Assembly (NCBI RefSeq): GCF_009696605.1
Contig: NZ_VULR01000003.1
Location: forward strand, 1-64,000
Length of the DNA stretch: 64,000 bases
Direction: 5' to 3'
Origin: Anaerosalibacter bizertensis
GTDB lineage: Bacteria; Bacillota; Clostridia; Tissierellales; Sporanaerobacteraceae
Each line of letters begins with the position of its first letter. The stretch's first letter is position 1. Shown piece by piece: positions 26,056-35,813 of the stretch. A model generated the notes under the pieces. The model had not been told where the DNA came from. It saw nothing but the letters and a program-made list of their open reading frames with translations, and made no database searches. Made by a program: the position numbers and the translations under genes.

Positions 26056-26937
26056 ATGTCTATTAAATTAGATTTGTATAAAGTTTTTTGTGAAGTAGTT
26101 AAATATAGAAGTTTTTCTAACGCTGCAAAATCTCTTTATATGACACAGCCAGCTATTAGCCAAGCAATGATGCAGCTTGAAGAAGAACTAGGGATACGAC
26201 TTTTTACGCGAACACCTAAAGGTGTGATACCAACAAAGGAAGGACAAATACTATTTGAATATGCAAACTCAGCTCTTAACTTAATTGATGTAGGTGAAAA
26301 AAAGATTGAGGAATCTAGAAATTTAATGGTAGGAGAACTAAGAATAGGTGTTGGTGACACTATTTCACGCTATTTTTTATTACCTTATTTAGAGGAATTC
26401 CACAATGAATATCCAAATATTAAGCTAAGGATTATAAACCGTACAAGTTTAGAATTATGTAATTTAATTAAATCAGGCTATGTAGATATTGCCATTTGCA
26501 ATTTACCTATTGAAGATTCATCATTAGAAGAAAAAAAGTTAATAGATATTCATGATATATTCGTCTGCGGGAAAAAATATAAGGATAGGATTTCTTCACC
26601 TTTAACTTTCAGTGAAATATCAAACTTTCCATTAATTTTACTTGAGGCTAAGTCAAACTCAAGGCAATATGTAGAGAAATATATATTATCTCAAGGGGTT
26701 AGAATAGAGCCAGAGATTGAGCTCGGTTCTCATGATTTATTATTAGAGTTTGCAAAAATCAACCTAGGTATATCCTGTGTAATTAAGGAGTTTTCACAGG
26801 AGTATTTAAAAAATGGATCAATATATGAAGTAAAAACAGTTGAAAAAATACCTAAAAGAAGTATAGGGGTTTGTTCATTAAAAAGTGTTTCTCTTTCACC
26901 TGCTTCACAAAAGTTTGTTGAAATACTGCAAAGTTAA
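26056..26937 (+). CDS. LysR-family transcriptional regulator
   Basis: A 293-residue regulator. The winged helix is at about residues 4-63 (FSNAAKSLYMTQPAISQAMMQ) and the effector-binding domain at about 90-290. It is divergent from the CofE-like ligase gene with a 116-base spacer holding a LysR-type dyad, the classic layout for a regulator and its target. That target is now truncated, so the regulator may be orphaned. The effector is unknown. Confidence 0.9.
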   Translation: MSIKLDLYKVFCEVVKYRSFSNAAKSLYMTQPAISQAMMQLEEELGIRLFTRTPKGVIPTKEGQILFEYANSALNLIDVGEKKIEESRNLMVGELRIGVGDTISRYFLLPYLEEFHNEYPNIKLRIINRTSLELCNLIKSGYVDIAICNLPIEDSSLEEKKLIDIHDIFVCGKKYKDRISSPLTFSEISNFPLILLEAKSNSRQYVEKYILSQGVRIEPEIELGSHDLLLEFAKINLGISCVIKEFSQEYLKNGSIYEVKTVEKIPKRSIGVCSLKSVSLSPASQKFVEILQS

Positions 26938-26938
26938 C

Positions 26939-26966
26939 AAAAGGACAGATATGTTTCTGTCCTTTT
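26939..26966. terminator. Bidirectional terminator between lysR and the NdpA-like gene
   Basis: A perfect eleven-pair stem (AAAAGGACAGA with TCTGTCCTTTT) with A-run and T-run on either side serves both convergent genes. Confidence 0.85.
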
Positions 26967-26968
26967 GC

Positions 26969-27988
26969 CTATTTCCCTTGAATTTCTTTTATGCTTTTAA
27001 GCAATATAGATATAGTTCCATCAGTATTATTAAAAAATTCTATTTTATCATCGCCTGTTAAGAGGGATATAGGGACTTTTATCTCTATGCCATCATCTGT
27101 TACAAACTTTTGGGTTTTAGGTATTTTTTTATACATTGGTTCATTTACTTCTATAGTCTTTTCCTTTAACCCTCTTCTCTCTATCTCTTCTTCATATATA
27201 TTTTGAAGTTCTAAATTTTCATTAAAGGCTTTAGTCTTTATATGATCTATATCTATAGTATCTGTTTCTTCTACAGATTCTACTATAGCATTTTTTATTT
27301 CTGCTATCTTTTTCACATCATCTTCATAATAATCTTGTACTATTTTCTTAGATACCTTGTTCACTATATCTATCTTTTCTTTATCAGATAAAGTATCCTT
27401 TGATTGCAATAAATATTTAGATATATAGTATTCTTTTTGGCCATTAATCTCATATTTCTTTTCCTTCAACAGTATAGAAAAATCTTCTAAATCTATTATT
27501 ATGCATTCATCTATTTTTTGATTTATATTTGGAAGGGTTGTTTTTTGTTTTATTACTTTATTAATACGTTTATCCTCTGATTCCTCTACATAATGTATAT
27601 AAGAAGATTTATAATTCAGTATGAAAAATCCTAAGTATTTTTTCCCATCTCCATTAAATAGTGAACAAATCAAATCACAAGGAGGTATAGAGGCATTTTC
27701 AGCCATTATATCATACATAAGTTGGGCAAATTCCTTAGTTTTTTCTATAAATGTATCGTTGTTTTCTGCAATTTCCATACATATATTTTTCACTGGATTT
27801 TCCTGGGTATCAAAGAAAGCCTTTTTAATATTTATATCATTAAAAACTTTTTCTATATGAATTTCTAAGAATTCTATTATATCGCCACTATATGGATGTT
27901 CAGCCTCTGATAGTGCAGGTATTCCTACAGAACTATCTAATATATGCAATATCATTTTTTCAATATTTATTCTATCGATTATAATCAT
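26969..27988 (-). CDS. Nucleoid-associated protein, NdpA/YejK family
   Basis: A 339-residue cytoplasmic protein that resembles the 37-kDa nucleoid-associated family by its N-terminal KMILHILDSSVG block, the central YYISKYLLQ region and overall length. The biochemical role is poorly known. The start is somewhat uncertain because the AAAAGGGG site abuts the ATG. It converges with lysR and diverges from rluF. Confidence 0.7.
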   Translation of the reverse strand: MIIIDRINIEKMILHILDSSVGIPALSEAEHPYSGDIIEFLEIHIEKVFNDINIKKAFFDTQENPVKNICMEIAENNDTFIEKTKEFAQLMYDIMAENASIPPCDLICSLFNGDGKKYLGFFILNYKSSYIHYVEESEDKRINKVIKQKTTLPNINQKIDECIIIDLEDFSILLKEKKYEINGQKEYYISKYLLQSKDTLSDKEKIDIVNKVSKKIVQDYYEDDVKKIAEIKNAIVESVEETDTIDIDHIKTKAFNENLELQNIYEEEIERRGLKEKTIEVNEPMYKKIPKTQKFVTDDGIEIKVPISLLTGDDKIEFFNNTDGTISILLKSIKEIQGK

Positions 27989-28104
27989 CCCCTTTTAAAA
28001 AATAATATATTAATTATATCTATTATACTACGAAAAAGAAAATAGTCATTGTGGTATAATATATTATAAAATATGTAAAATCAAGGATGTAAAAGGAGAT
28101 TTTT

Positions 28105-28806
28105 ATGAGACTTAATAAATTTATTAGTTCAACTGGGCTTTGTTCAAGAAGAGAAGCCGATAAATTAATTAAACAAAATAAAGTAAAAGTCAATGGCAAA
28201 ATTCCCACTATAGGGTATACTGTGAAACCAGAAGATATAGTAGAAGTAGACGGTAAAGTATTAGAAAAGAAAAAGGACTTTGTTTACATTGCATTAAACA
28301 AACCTGTAGGGATTACTTGCACAACAGAAAGACATATAAAGGGGAATATAATTGATTTTGTAAACTATCCTGAGAGAATTTTTCCGATAGGTAGATTAGA
28401 CAAAGATTCAGAAGGGCTAATACTACTTACCAATGATGGTAGCGTAGTCAATGAAATTTTAAGAGAAGAAAATAATCATAAAAAAGAATATATTGTAACA
28501 GTAGATAAAAAGATCACTCCTTCTTTTATAAATGGAATGGCCAATGGTGTGAAAATCTACAATCCTGTTAGAAATGAATATACAATAACTAAAAAATGCG
28601 AAGTAATAAAATTAAACAATAGAACTTTTAAAATTATATTATCTCAAGGATTGAATCGGCAAATTAGGAGAATGTGTGCAAAGTTTAACTACAGAGTTGT
28701 AAGGTTGAAACGTATCCGCATTATGAACATTACATTGAAGGATTTGCCAGTAGGAAAGTGGAGATATTTAACAGAAGAAGAATTGAAAGATATTGGACGA
28801 GAATAG
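28105..28806 (+). CDS. rluF: 23S rRNA pseudouridine synthase, RluF-type
   Basis: A 233-residue RsuA/RluF-family enzyme that converts a uridine of 23S rRNA (U2604 in E. coli) to pseudouridine. It has an S4 domain (residues 1-47, MRLNKFISSTGLCSRREAD), the catalytic Asp in IGRLDKDSEGL, and the RluF-type ending QGLNRQIRRMC. AAAAGGAG lies before the ATG, and an extended -10 (TGGTATAAT) is at 28052-28060. Confidence 0.88.
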   Translation: MRLNKFISSTGLCSRREADKLIKQNKVKVNGKIPTIGYTVKPEDIVEVDGKVLEKKKDFVYIALNKPVGITCTTERHIKGNIIDFVNYPERIFPIGRLDKDSEGLILLTNDGSVVNEILREENNHKKEYIVTVDKKITPSFINGMANGVKIYNPVRNEYTITKKCEVIKLNNRTFKIILSQGLNRQIRRMCAKFNYRVVRLKRIRIMNITLKDLPVGKWRYLTEEELKDIGRE

Positions 28807-28818
28807 TACTTTAGAATC

Positions 28819-28845
28819 AGTGGTGTTTATGCACCACTAATTTTT
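28819..28845 (+). terminator. Terminator after rluF
   Basis: A seven-pair stem (AGTGGTG with CACCACT) is followed by AATTTTT. The stop codon of the convergent gene lies inside it. Confidence 0.75.
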
Positions 28846-29366
28846 GTTGTAGTTATTTTTCCATCTACTTTACTTAAATTTTTAATTTTTAAAGTTGGCT
28901 TACTAACTCCACAATCATCAACTATATCTTCAAAGATTTTAAATTCTTTTCTTTTAATTACAGTTTCAACTTTATATCTTTTATCTCCATTATTCCCACT
29001 AACGGAATAGTTATTGACTGTATATCCTGCATCTCTAAGTTCTTCTGCAATTTTTATCATTTTAGATTTATTATTTAAAAATAAATCTACTTCTAATATG
29101 CCAAGGGCCAATCTTTCCTCAATTTTATTCCCTATGAAAACTCCAGCAGATCTACCTAAAGCATATGCAATAGTGAAATGTAAACCATCAGAACTGGTGA
29201 CTTTACCTACTATATTTGCAAATATTATAGCATCTACAAATACTAAAAGATATACTGGATTCATAATTTTTTTAGATATCAATATTGTTTTCAACGTTGA
29301 TAAAACATTGGTAAAGGCTGTTATAAGAAATAAGACAACAAGTGGAATCAAAACATTTTGTGTCAT
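28827..29366 (-). CDS. UPF0316/DUF2179-type membrane protein
   Basis: A 179-residue protein with three N-terminal membrane helices (about 5-25, 36-57 and 60-80) and a soluble C-terminal domain of the DUF2179 kind (RDAGYTVNNYSVSGNNGDKR). Family members (YebE-like, UPF0316) have no established function. The ATG at 29366 sits after AGGAGGTG. A terminator-like hairpin lies in its leader. Confidence 0.8.
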   Translation of the reverse strand: MTQNVLIPLVVLFLITAFTNVLSTLKTILISKKIMNPVYLLVFVDAIIFANIVGKVTSSDGLHFTIAYALGRSAGVFIGNKIEERLALGILEVDLFLNNKSKMIKIAEELRDAGYTVNNYSVSGNNGDKRYKVETVIKRKEFKIFEDIVDDCGVSKPTLKIKNLSKVDGKITTTKISGA

Positions 29367-29392
29367 AAAAAACACCTCCTTTTAATCAATAT

Positions 29393-29419
29393 AAAAAAAC
29401 TAACATAGTATTATGTTAG
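29393..29419 (-). terminator. Terminator-like hairpin in the leader of the UPF0316 gene
   Basis: On the minus strand an eight-pair stem with a GTAT-type loop (CTAACATA with TATGTTAG) is followed by seven T residues, about 27 bases before the start codon. No other minus-strand gene lies upstream, so this would act on the gene's own leader. The rest of the 29367-29761 stretch is AT-rich with no recognised aptamer. Confidence 0.55.
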
Positions 29420-29761
29420 TAAATAGTTATTTATTTAAATTATTGGATTTTAGTACAAAACAAGAAAGATATTTAGATTCTTATGATAAATTTCATATAA
29501 GAAAAGAAACACTTAAACAATATTAGAAAAAAATGATAGGATATTGCCCAAAATACTTATTTATACCGAACCAAAAACTTATATCTTAAGACTAACTAAC
29601 TTTTATAGTATATCATATATAAGAATATTTGCAAGGAAAAGTTATATTATTTAAAGAGTCAAGACAGGATAAATAAAACTATATATTCTTATACTATATA
29701 TGATAGAATAGATTGAATAATCATTGGCAAGAATAAAGGAAAAAGAGAGGTAGCAGCTATT

Positions 29762-30997
29762 ATGACAAATAATTTTAAGACCCTTGGAATTAGTAGTGAA
29801 TTAGAAAATATGTTGAGGCAAAATGGTATAACAAAACCAACACCTGTTCAACAGGAAGCTATACCTGAATTATTAAATGGAAAAGATATTATAGCTCAAG
29901 CTCAGACAGGAACGGGAAAGACCCTTGGATTTATGCTTCCTATTATGGAGAGGATTGATGAAAACAAGCCTTACATACAGGCATTGATCATTACTCCTAC
30001 TAGAGAGTTGGCAATTCAAGTGACTAATGAGGCTAAAAAACTTAATTCATTTAAAGATATAAATATACTAGCAGCCTATGGTGGGCAAGATGTGGAGAAA
30101 CAATTGAAAAAGTTAAAGAGAGGTATCCATATAGTAATTGGTACACCAGGTAGATTATTAGACCATATTAGAAGAAAAAGCATCGATTTAAGTAAACTTA
30201 AAATGCTTGTATTAGATGAAGCAGATGAAATGTTGAATATGGGATTTTTAAAGGATATAGAGAGCATTATTCGTGAAACACCTAAAACACGTCAAACAAT
30301 GCTATTTTCTGCTACAATGCCTAAAGGACTTCGATCTCTAGCTACTAGATATATGAGAGAACCTAGTCAGGTACAGATACAAGGTGAAAAGATAACTTTA
30401 GACGAAATAAAACAAATAGTAGTTGAGACTACAGATAGGAAAAAGCAAGATGCTCTTTGTCAGGTAATAGATGAAGAAAGACCTTTTATGGCAATTATAT
30501 TCTGTAGAACGAAACGTCGTGTAAAAACTTTAAATAATGCTTTGAAACAGCGAGGATACAATTCAGATGAAATACATGGAGATCTTAGTCAGGCAAAACG
30601 AGAAAAGGCAATGAAATCTTTTAGAAATGCTGAAACACAATTTCTTGTGGCAACAGATGTGGCCGCTCGTGGGTTAGATATTGAAGGAATAACCCATATT
30701 TTTAACTATGATATACCTGAAGATGCTGAAAGTTATATTCATCGTATAGGCCGTACAGGAAGAGCAGGGAAAACTGGTATAGCAGTTACTTTCATTGCAC
30801 CAAAAGATCGACAAGGATTAGAAACAATTGAAAGAAAAATAAGGATGACTTTAAAAAGGAAAAAGATTGAAACGGAAAAAAGGAAAAAAGATAGCAACTC
30901 TAAAAATAAAAGCTATGGAAGGCAAAATGGCTTTAAACCACAAAATACAAGGGGAAAAAAGTACAATAATAAGAATAAAAAAAGAGGAAAGAGATAA
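29762..30997 (+). CDS. DEAD-box ATP-dependent RNA helicase
   Basis: A 411-residue helicase with all core motifs: [10 protein letters not shown] (Q motif), AQTGTGKT (Walker A), PTRELA, DEAD, SAT, ARGLDI and [11 protein letters not shown] short Lys/Arg-rich tail follows, without an extra domain. It resembles CshA/RhlE-type helicases used in ribosome assembly, cold adaptation and RNA decay. GAGAGG lies before the ATG. It is monocistronic with a strong terminator. Confidence 0.93.
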   Translation: MTNNFKTLGISSELENMLRQNGITKPTPVQQEAIPELLNGKDIIAQAQTGTGKTLGFMLPIMERIDENKPYIQALIITPTRELAIQVTNEAKKLNSFKDINILAAYGGQDVEKQLKKLKRGIHIVIGTPGRLLDHIRRKSIDLSKLKMLVLDEADEMLNMGFLKDIESIIRETPKTRQTMLFSATMPKGLRSLATRYMREPSQVQIQGEKITLDEIKQIVVETTDRKKQDALCQVIDEERPFMAIIFCRTKRRVKTLNNALKQRGYNSDEIHGDLSQAKREKAMKSFRNAETQFLVATDVAARGLDIEGITHIFNYDIPEDAESYIHRIGRTGRAGKTGIAVTFIAPKDRQGLETIERKIRMTLKRKKIETEKRKKDSNSKNKSYGRQNGFKPQNTRGKKYNNKNKKRGKR

Positions 30998-31036
30998 AAA
31001 ATAGCCCTTACCAACAAAAGTAAGGGCTATTTTTTA
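30997..31036 (+). terminator. Terminator after the DEAD-box gene
   Basis: A perfect 15-pair stem (arms AAAAAATAGCCCTTA and complement) with a T-run. Confidence 0.92.
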
Positions 31037-31041
31037 TAGTG

Positions 31042-31502
<461 letters not shown>

Positions 31503-31576
31503 ATCTATACCTTCCCTTACTTAAAATTTATAAAACACTAGTTATTATATCATAAAAATATAACAATTGCACCTTA

Positions 31577-31602
31577 TTGAAACAGCTATAAGATGATATA
31601 AT
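31577..31602 (+). promoter_or_regulatory. Promoter of the MacB-type transporter operon
   Basis: TTGAAA at 31577 and the extended -10 TGATATAAT at 31594-31602 are 14 bases apart. The extended element can compensate for the short spacing. Confidence 0.5.
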
Positions 31603-31632
31603 AGTATTAACTTATTTTTAGGAGTGAATCAA

Positions 31633-32337
31633 TTGTCTAAATATATAGAATTGAATGAAATTAAGAAAATATATGAAATGGGAGAAGTGGAAATAGTAGC
31701 TTTAGATGGTATGAGTTTTTCTATAGATAAGGGAGAATTTGTAATAATAGTAGGATCAAGTGGTGCAGGCAAGAGTACTGTTTTAAACATATTAGGAGGA
31801 ATGGATTCTCCAACTAGTGGTGAAATAATAGTAGATGGGAATGAGATAAGCAGATATAGTGGAAAAGAATTAACTTCTTATAGGAGATATGATATAGGAT
31901 TTGTTTTTCAGTTTTATAATTTAGTTCAAAATCTTACTGCCTTTGAAAATGTAGAGTTAGCTACGCAGATATGTAAGAATCCCCTTGATGCTGAAATAGT
32001 TTTAAAACAGGTAGGACTTGAAGACAGAATGGATAACTTTCCAGCTCAACTCTCAGGTGGAGAACAGCAAAGGGTAGCTATTGCAAGGGCACTGGCTAAA
32101 AACCCTAAGCTATTATTATGTGATGAGCCTACTGGAGCTTTAGATTATAATACAGGAAAGTCTATTTTAAAATTACTCCAAGATACCTGTAGAGAAATGG
32201 GAATGACAGTAGTTGTTGTTACTCACAATACAGCTATTGTTCCTATGGCAGATAAGATAATTAAAATTAGAAATGGCAAGGTAGAAAATATCTCCATCAA
32301 TGAGAGCCCAATTCCTGTAGAAAGGATTGAGTGGTAG
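31633..32337 (+). CDS. MacB/LolD-type ABC transporter ATPase
   Basis: A 234-residue ATP-binding subunit with Walker [10 protein letters not shown], signature LSGGEQQR, Walker [13 protein letters not shown] and the switch His in VVTHN. This subgroup works with FtsX-like permeases in peptide or lipoprotein export and antimicrobial-peptide defence. TTG 31633 lies eight bases after AGGAG and is preferred over GTG 31624, which overlaps that site. Its stop codon directly abuts the permease start. Confidence 0.9.
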   Translation: MSKYIELNEIKKIYEMGEVEIVALDGMSFSIDKGEFVIIVGSSGAGKSTVLNILGGMDSPTSGEIIVDGNEISRYSGKELTSYRRYDIGFVFQFYNLVQNLTAFENVELATQICKNPLDAEIVLKQVGLEDRMDNFPAQLSGGEQQRVAIARALAKNPKLLLCDEPTGALDYNTGKSILKLLQDTCREMGMTVVVVTHNTAIVPMADKIIKIRNGKVENISINESPIPVERIEW

Positions 32338-35300
32338 ATGAAAAATCCATTATTTAAAGATACCTTTAGGGAGATAAAAAAGACAAAGAGCAAATTCTTC
32401 TCTATCTTTGCAATAGTAGTTTTAGGAGTAGCATTTTTTGCTGGAATCAAGGCTACATCTCCAGATATGAAAATCACAGCAGATAAATATTTTGATAAAT
32501 ATCGTTTAATGGATATGAGGCTTATTTCGACGGTAGGATTTACTGATGAGGATGTAGATATTATAAAAGAACTGTCAGGGGCTGAAGGAGTTATGCCTAG
32601 TTATTCCATAGATGCATTGGTCAATATGGAGGATAAGGATTTAGTTTTAAATGTTCTTCCACTACCTATGGATAGGATAAATAATCCTGATGAATCCTAT
32701 ATTAACAGGACTAAATTAGTTAAAGGAAGATATCCTAAAAATTCAGGAGAAGCTGTAACTGAAAAGAGTAAGATGGTAGATATGGGATTTTCTATAGGTT
32801 CCAAAATAAAACTTTCATCAGGAACTGATACAGATATTAGTGAAAACCTTAAAAACGATGAATTTACCATTGTAGGAATAGTAGAAACCCCTTATTATAT
32901 ATCTACTGAAAGAGGTACGACCAATATTGGAAATGGAAAGGTAGATAGCTTCATTATGATTCCTGAAGAAAATTTTAAAATACCTGCCTATACTGATGTT
33001 TTTTTAACTTTTGAAGAAGCTCGAAAGACTTTTTCCTACGATGATGAATATGATAATATACTTGAACCTATAAGGAAGAAACTTGACAATACAGGGAAGG
33101 AAAGATCCCAGAGACGTTATGATGAAATAATATCTGAGGGGAAGGAAAAAATAGAAGACAGTAAAAAAGAGCTTAAAGAGGCAGAAGAAAAATCAAATAA
33201 AGAATTGGAAGAGGCTTATGAAAGGATTATAGAAGGCGAAAAAGAAATATTCAATGGTGAAAAGGAGCTAGCCAATAAAGAAAAAGAATTCTATCAAAGG
33301 ATAAAAGAAGCAGAGGCAAAAATATCTAGTGGAAAAAAAGACTTAGAAAATGGAGAAAGGGAATACAAGAAAAGCATTGAGACTTTTAGCAAATATAAGG
33401 AAGAGGCAGAAAGTGGATTTGTTGAAGGAGAACAAAAGATAAAGGACGGCCAAAAGACATTAGATGAAAATGAAGCTAAACTTAATGAAATAAAAACTAT
33501 CTTGGAAACAAATCCTAGTATGCCCGAAGAACAGAAGATAGTTTTAGAAGAAAAATATAGGAAAGGTAAGCAAGAATTAGAGTATGGAAGAAAAGAGTTG
33601 GAAAGAGCCAAGTTAGAGTTAGAAAATAAGAAAAGAGAATTCTCTTCAGCAGAGAACAAACTTATTGCAGCTAGAAAAAAGCTAGATGATTCAAAAGAGC
33701 AAATTGTATCAGAGGAGAAAAAACTTCAAGAAGCTAAGAAAAAAGCTGAAACTGAATTTGCTGCTGGACATAAAAAATTGGATGATTCTAAGAGAGAGCT
33801 TGAAAAAGGTAAAATAGATTATGAAAATGGAAAAAAAGAAGTGGAGGAAAAATTAGCAGATGCTCGTAAGAAAATAGAAGAGGAAGAAGAAGAATTAAAA
33901 AACATTAAGGATCCAACTTGGTATGTAATCAAGAGGAATCAAACCCTTGAGTTTATAGATTATGGTATGGCTGCAGATAGAATAGATGCTATAGCTCAAG
34001 TGTTTCCAGTATTTTTCTTCCTTATAGCAGCTTTAGTATCCTTGACTACTATGACTAGAATGGTTGATGAGCAGAGGACCTATATAGGCACACTTAAGGC
34101 TTTAGGATATGGGAAATTTTCCATAGCATTAAAGTATATATTATATGCAGGCCTTGCTAGTGTCAGTGGAAGTATAGTTGGTGTTCTAATAGGATTTAAA
34201 GTTTTTCCTACTATAATCTTTAATGCTTATAGGATTATGTACACAATGCCCCCTATAGTTACCACTTTCAATTGGTACTATGCATTTATTTCAATTGCTT
34301 TTGCAGTACTTACAACTACATTAGCTGCTTTGATATCTTGCTATAGAGAACTTAAAGAAACACCAGCACTGCTTATGCGGCCTAAAGTTCAAAAATCAGG
34401 TAAGAGAATATTTCTAGAAAGAATAAAGTTCATATGGTCTAGACTGAATTTTTCACAGAAGGTTACAGCTAGAAATTTAATCAGATATAAAAAGAGGTTA
34501 TTTATGACCGTTCTTGGTGTTGGAGGTTGTACAGCATTGATGTTGGCAGGTTTTGGCCTAAAGGATTCTACAGTGGATATTGCTACCAAACAGTTTGATG
34601 AAATATATCAATACGATATAGTTGTAGGACTTAAAAAAGGTGTAGAATCAAGAAAATCAGTAAAACTTGTAGATACTATGGAAAAAGATGAAGATATTAC
34701 TGATTTCATGCTTCTAAAAGAACAAAATATTGATGTAGCTGTAAAAAATGAAAAGAAAAATGCTTTTCTTGTTGTTCCTGAAGATATTGATAGGTTAGAA
34801 GATTTTATTCTTTTAAAGTCACGTATAAATCAAGAAAAGGTTCCTTTAACTAATGATGGAGTTATTTTAACTGAAAAATTAGCTAAAATGTTACAAATTG
34901 ATATTGGAGATGAGATATCAATTATAGATGAAGAAAACAAGAAAATAAATGTAAAGGTAAATGGTATTGCAGAAAATTATGTATCCCACTATGTATATAT
35001 GTCTCCAAAGCTTTTTGAAAAAGTCTATGGTGAAAAGGTTAAATATAAAGAATTTCTAGCTAACACTAAGGACAGCTCAGAAGAGTTTGAAAACAAACTT
35101 TCTAAAAGATTATTAAAGAGTCCTGAAGTCACTTCCACAACTTTCATTACAGGTGTGAGCAATAGTTTTAAAGACACAATAGGTAGCTTAAATTATGTAG
35201 TATTAGTATTGATTATTTCAGCAGGAGCTTTGGCTTTTGTAGTACTATATAATCTGACCAACGTAAATGTAAGTGAACGGCTTAGAGAAATTGCTACTAT

Positions 35301-35589
35301 AAAAGTACTTGGATTTTATGACAATGAAGTATCTGCCTATGTATATAGAGAGAATACAATCCTTACTATCATAGGTATAGTAGTGGGATTGTTCATGGGA
35401 GTTTTTCTCCATAGATTTATTATTGTTACTGGTGAAATAGACTATATGATGTTTGCCAGAAATATTAAACCTATTAGCTATATATATTCTGCTATATTAA
35501 CTATAATATTTGCAGCCCTAGTAAGTTTTGCAATGCATTTTAAACTTAAAGATATAAAAATGGTAGAATCTTTGAAATCAGTTGAATAG
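32338..35589 (+). CDS. FtsX-like ABC permease with a long extracellular coiled coil
   Basis: A 1083-residue permease with two FtsX-type domains. One membrane helix lies near residues 20-40. A first external region is followed by a Lys/Glu-rich coiled coil of about 260 residues (roughly 260-520) with repeated KKELE/GKKDLE units. A three-helix FtsX block comes at about 550-690, a second external domain at about 745-955, and a last three-helix block at about 965-1075. Related large permeases are common in Clostridia with unknown substrates. It is translated immediately after the ATPase. Confidence 0.85.
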   Translation: MKNPLFKDTFREIKKTKSKFFSIFAIVVLGVAFFAGIKATSPDMKITADKYFDKYRLMDMRLISTVGFTDEDVDIIKELSGAEGVMPSYSIDALVNMEDKDLVLNVLPLPMDRINNPDESYINRTKLVKGRYPKNSGEAVTEKSKMVDMGFSIGSKIKLSSGTDTDISENLKNDEFTIVGIVETPYYISTERGTTNIGNGKVDSFIMIPEENFKIPAYTDVFLTFEEARKTFSYDDEYDNILEPIRKKLDNTGKERSQRRYDEIISEGKEKIEDSKKELKEAEEKSNKELEEAYERIIEGEKEIFNGEKELANKEKEFYQRIKEAEAKISSGKKDLENGEREYKKSIETFSKYKEEAESGFVEGEQKIKDGQKTLDENEAKLNEIKTILETNPSMPEEQKIVLEEKYRKGKQELEYGRKELERAKLELENKKREFSSAENKLIAARKKLDDSKEQIVSEEKKLQEAKKKAETEFAAGHKKLDDSKRELEKGKIDYENGKKEVEEKLADARKKIEEEEEELKNIKDPTWYVIKRNQTLEFIDYGMAADRIDAIAQVFPVFFFLIAALVSLTTMTRMVDEQRTYIGTLKALGYGKFSIALKYILYAGLASVSGSIVGVLIGFKVFPTIIFNAYRIMYTMPPIVTTFNWYYAFISIAFAVLTTTLAALISCYRELKETPALLMRPKVQKSGKRIFLERIKFIWSRLNFSQKVTARNLIRYKKRLFMTVLGVGGCTALMLAGFGLKDSTVDIATKQFDEIYQYDIVVGLKKGVESRKSVKLVDTMEKDEDITDFMLLKEQNIDVAVKNEKKNAFLVVPEDIDRLEDFILLKSRINQEKVPLTNDGVILTEKLAKMLQIDIGDEISIIDEENKKINVKVNGIAENYVSHYVYMSPKLFEKVYGEKVKYKEFLANTKDSSEEFENKLSKRLLKSPEVTSTTFITGVSNSFKDTIGSLNYVVLVLIISAGALAFVVLYNLTNVNVSERLREIATIKVLGFYDNEVSAYVYRENTILTIIGIVVGLFMGVFLHRFIIVTGEIDYMMFARNIKPISYIYSAILTIIFAALVSFAMHFKLKDIKMVESLKSVE

Positions 35590-35617
35590 AACGATATATA
35601 ATATGCCATTGTATATG

Positions 35618-35650
35618 AAGATACCCATGAAAAATCATGGGTATCTTTGT
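35618..35650 (+). terminator. Terminator of the MacB-type operon
   Basis: A perfect 13-pair stem (AAGATACCCATGA with TCATGGGTATCTT) and a four-base loop, followed by TTTGT-type sequence. Confidence 0.8.
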
Positions 35651-35701
35651 CCCTTAGAGGACGAGTTATAGCTGAATACTGTATTTTACAAGCTTTCAAG
35701 T

Positions 35702-35730
35702 TTGACATGAAATATTTCATAGGTTATAAT
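35702..35730 (+). promoter_or_regulatory. Consensus sigma-A promoter of the betaine transporter, with palindrome in the spacer
   Basis: TTGACA and TATAAT are both perfect, with the ideal 17-base spacer. Inside the spacer ATGAAATATTTCAT (35707-35720) is a perfect 14-base palindrome, well placed to be a repressor operator for an otherwise very strong promoter. Confidence 0.8.
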
Positions 35731-35813
35731 TAAAAATATACTATACCTAATTTGGGTTTAATTATAATTTCTTGAATATTTAAAAAATATAAAGAGTAAA
35801 GGGGAGATTCGCT

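Noticed and set aside
35590-35813. Riboswitch in the betaine transporter leader
   Set aside because: The transcript leader after the promoter is under 80 bases with no conserved aptamer blocks or terminator.
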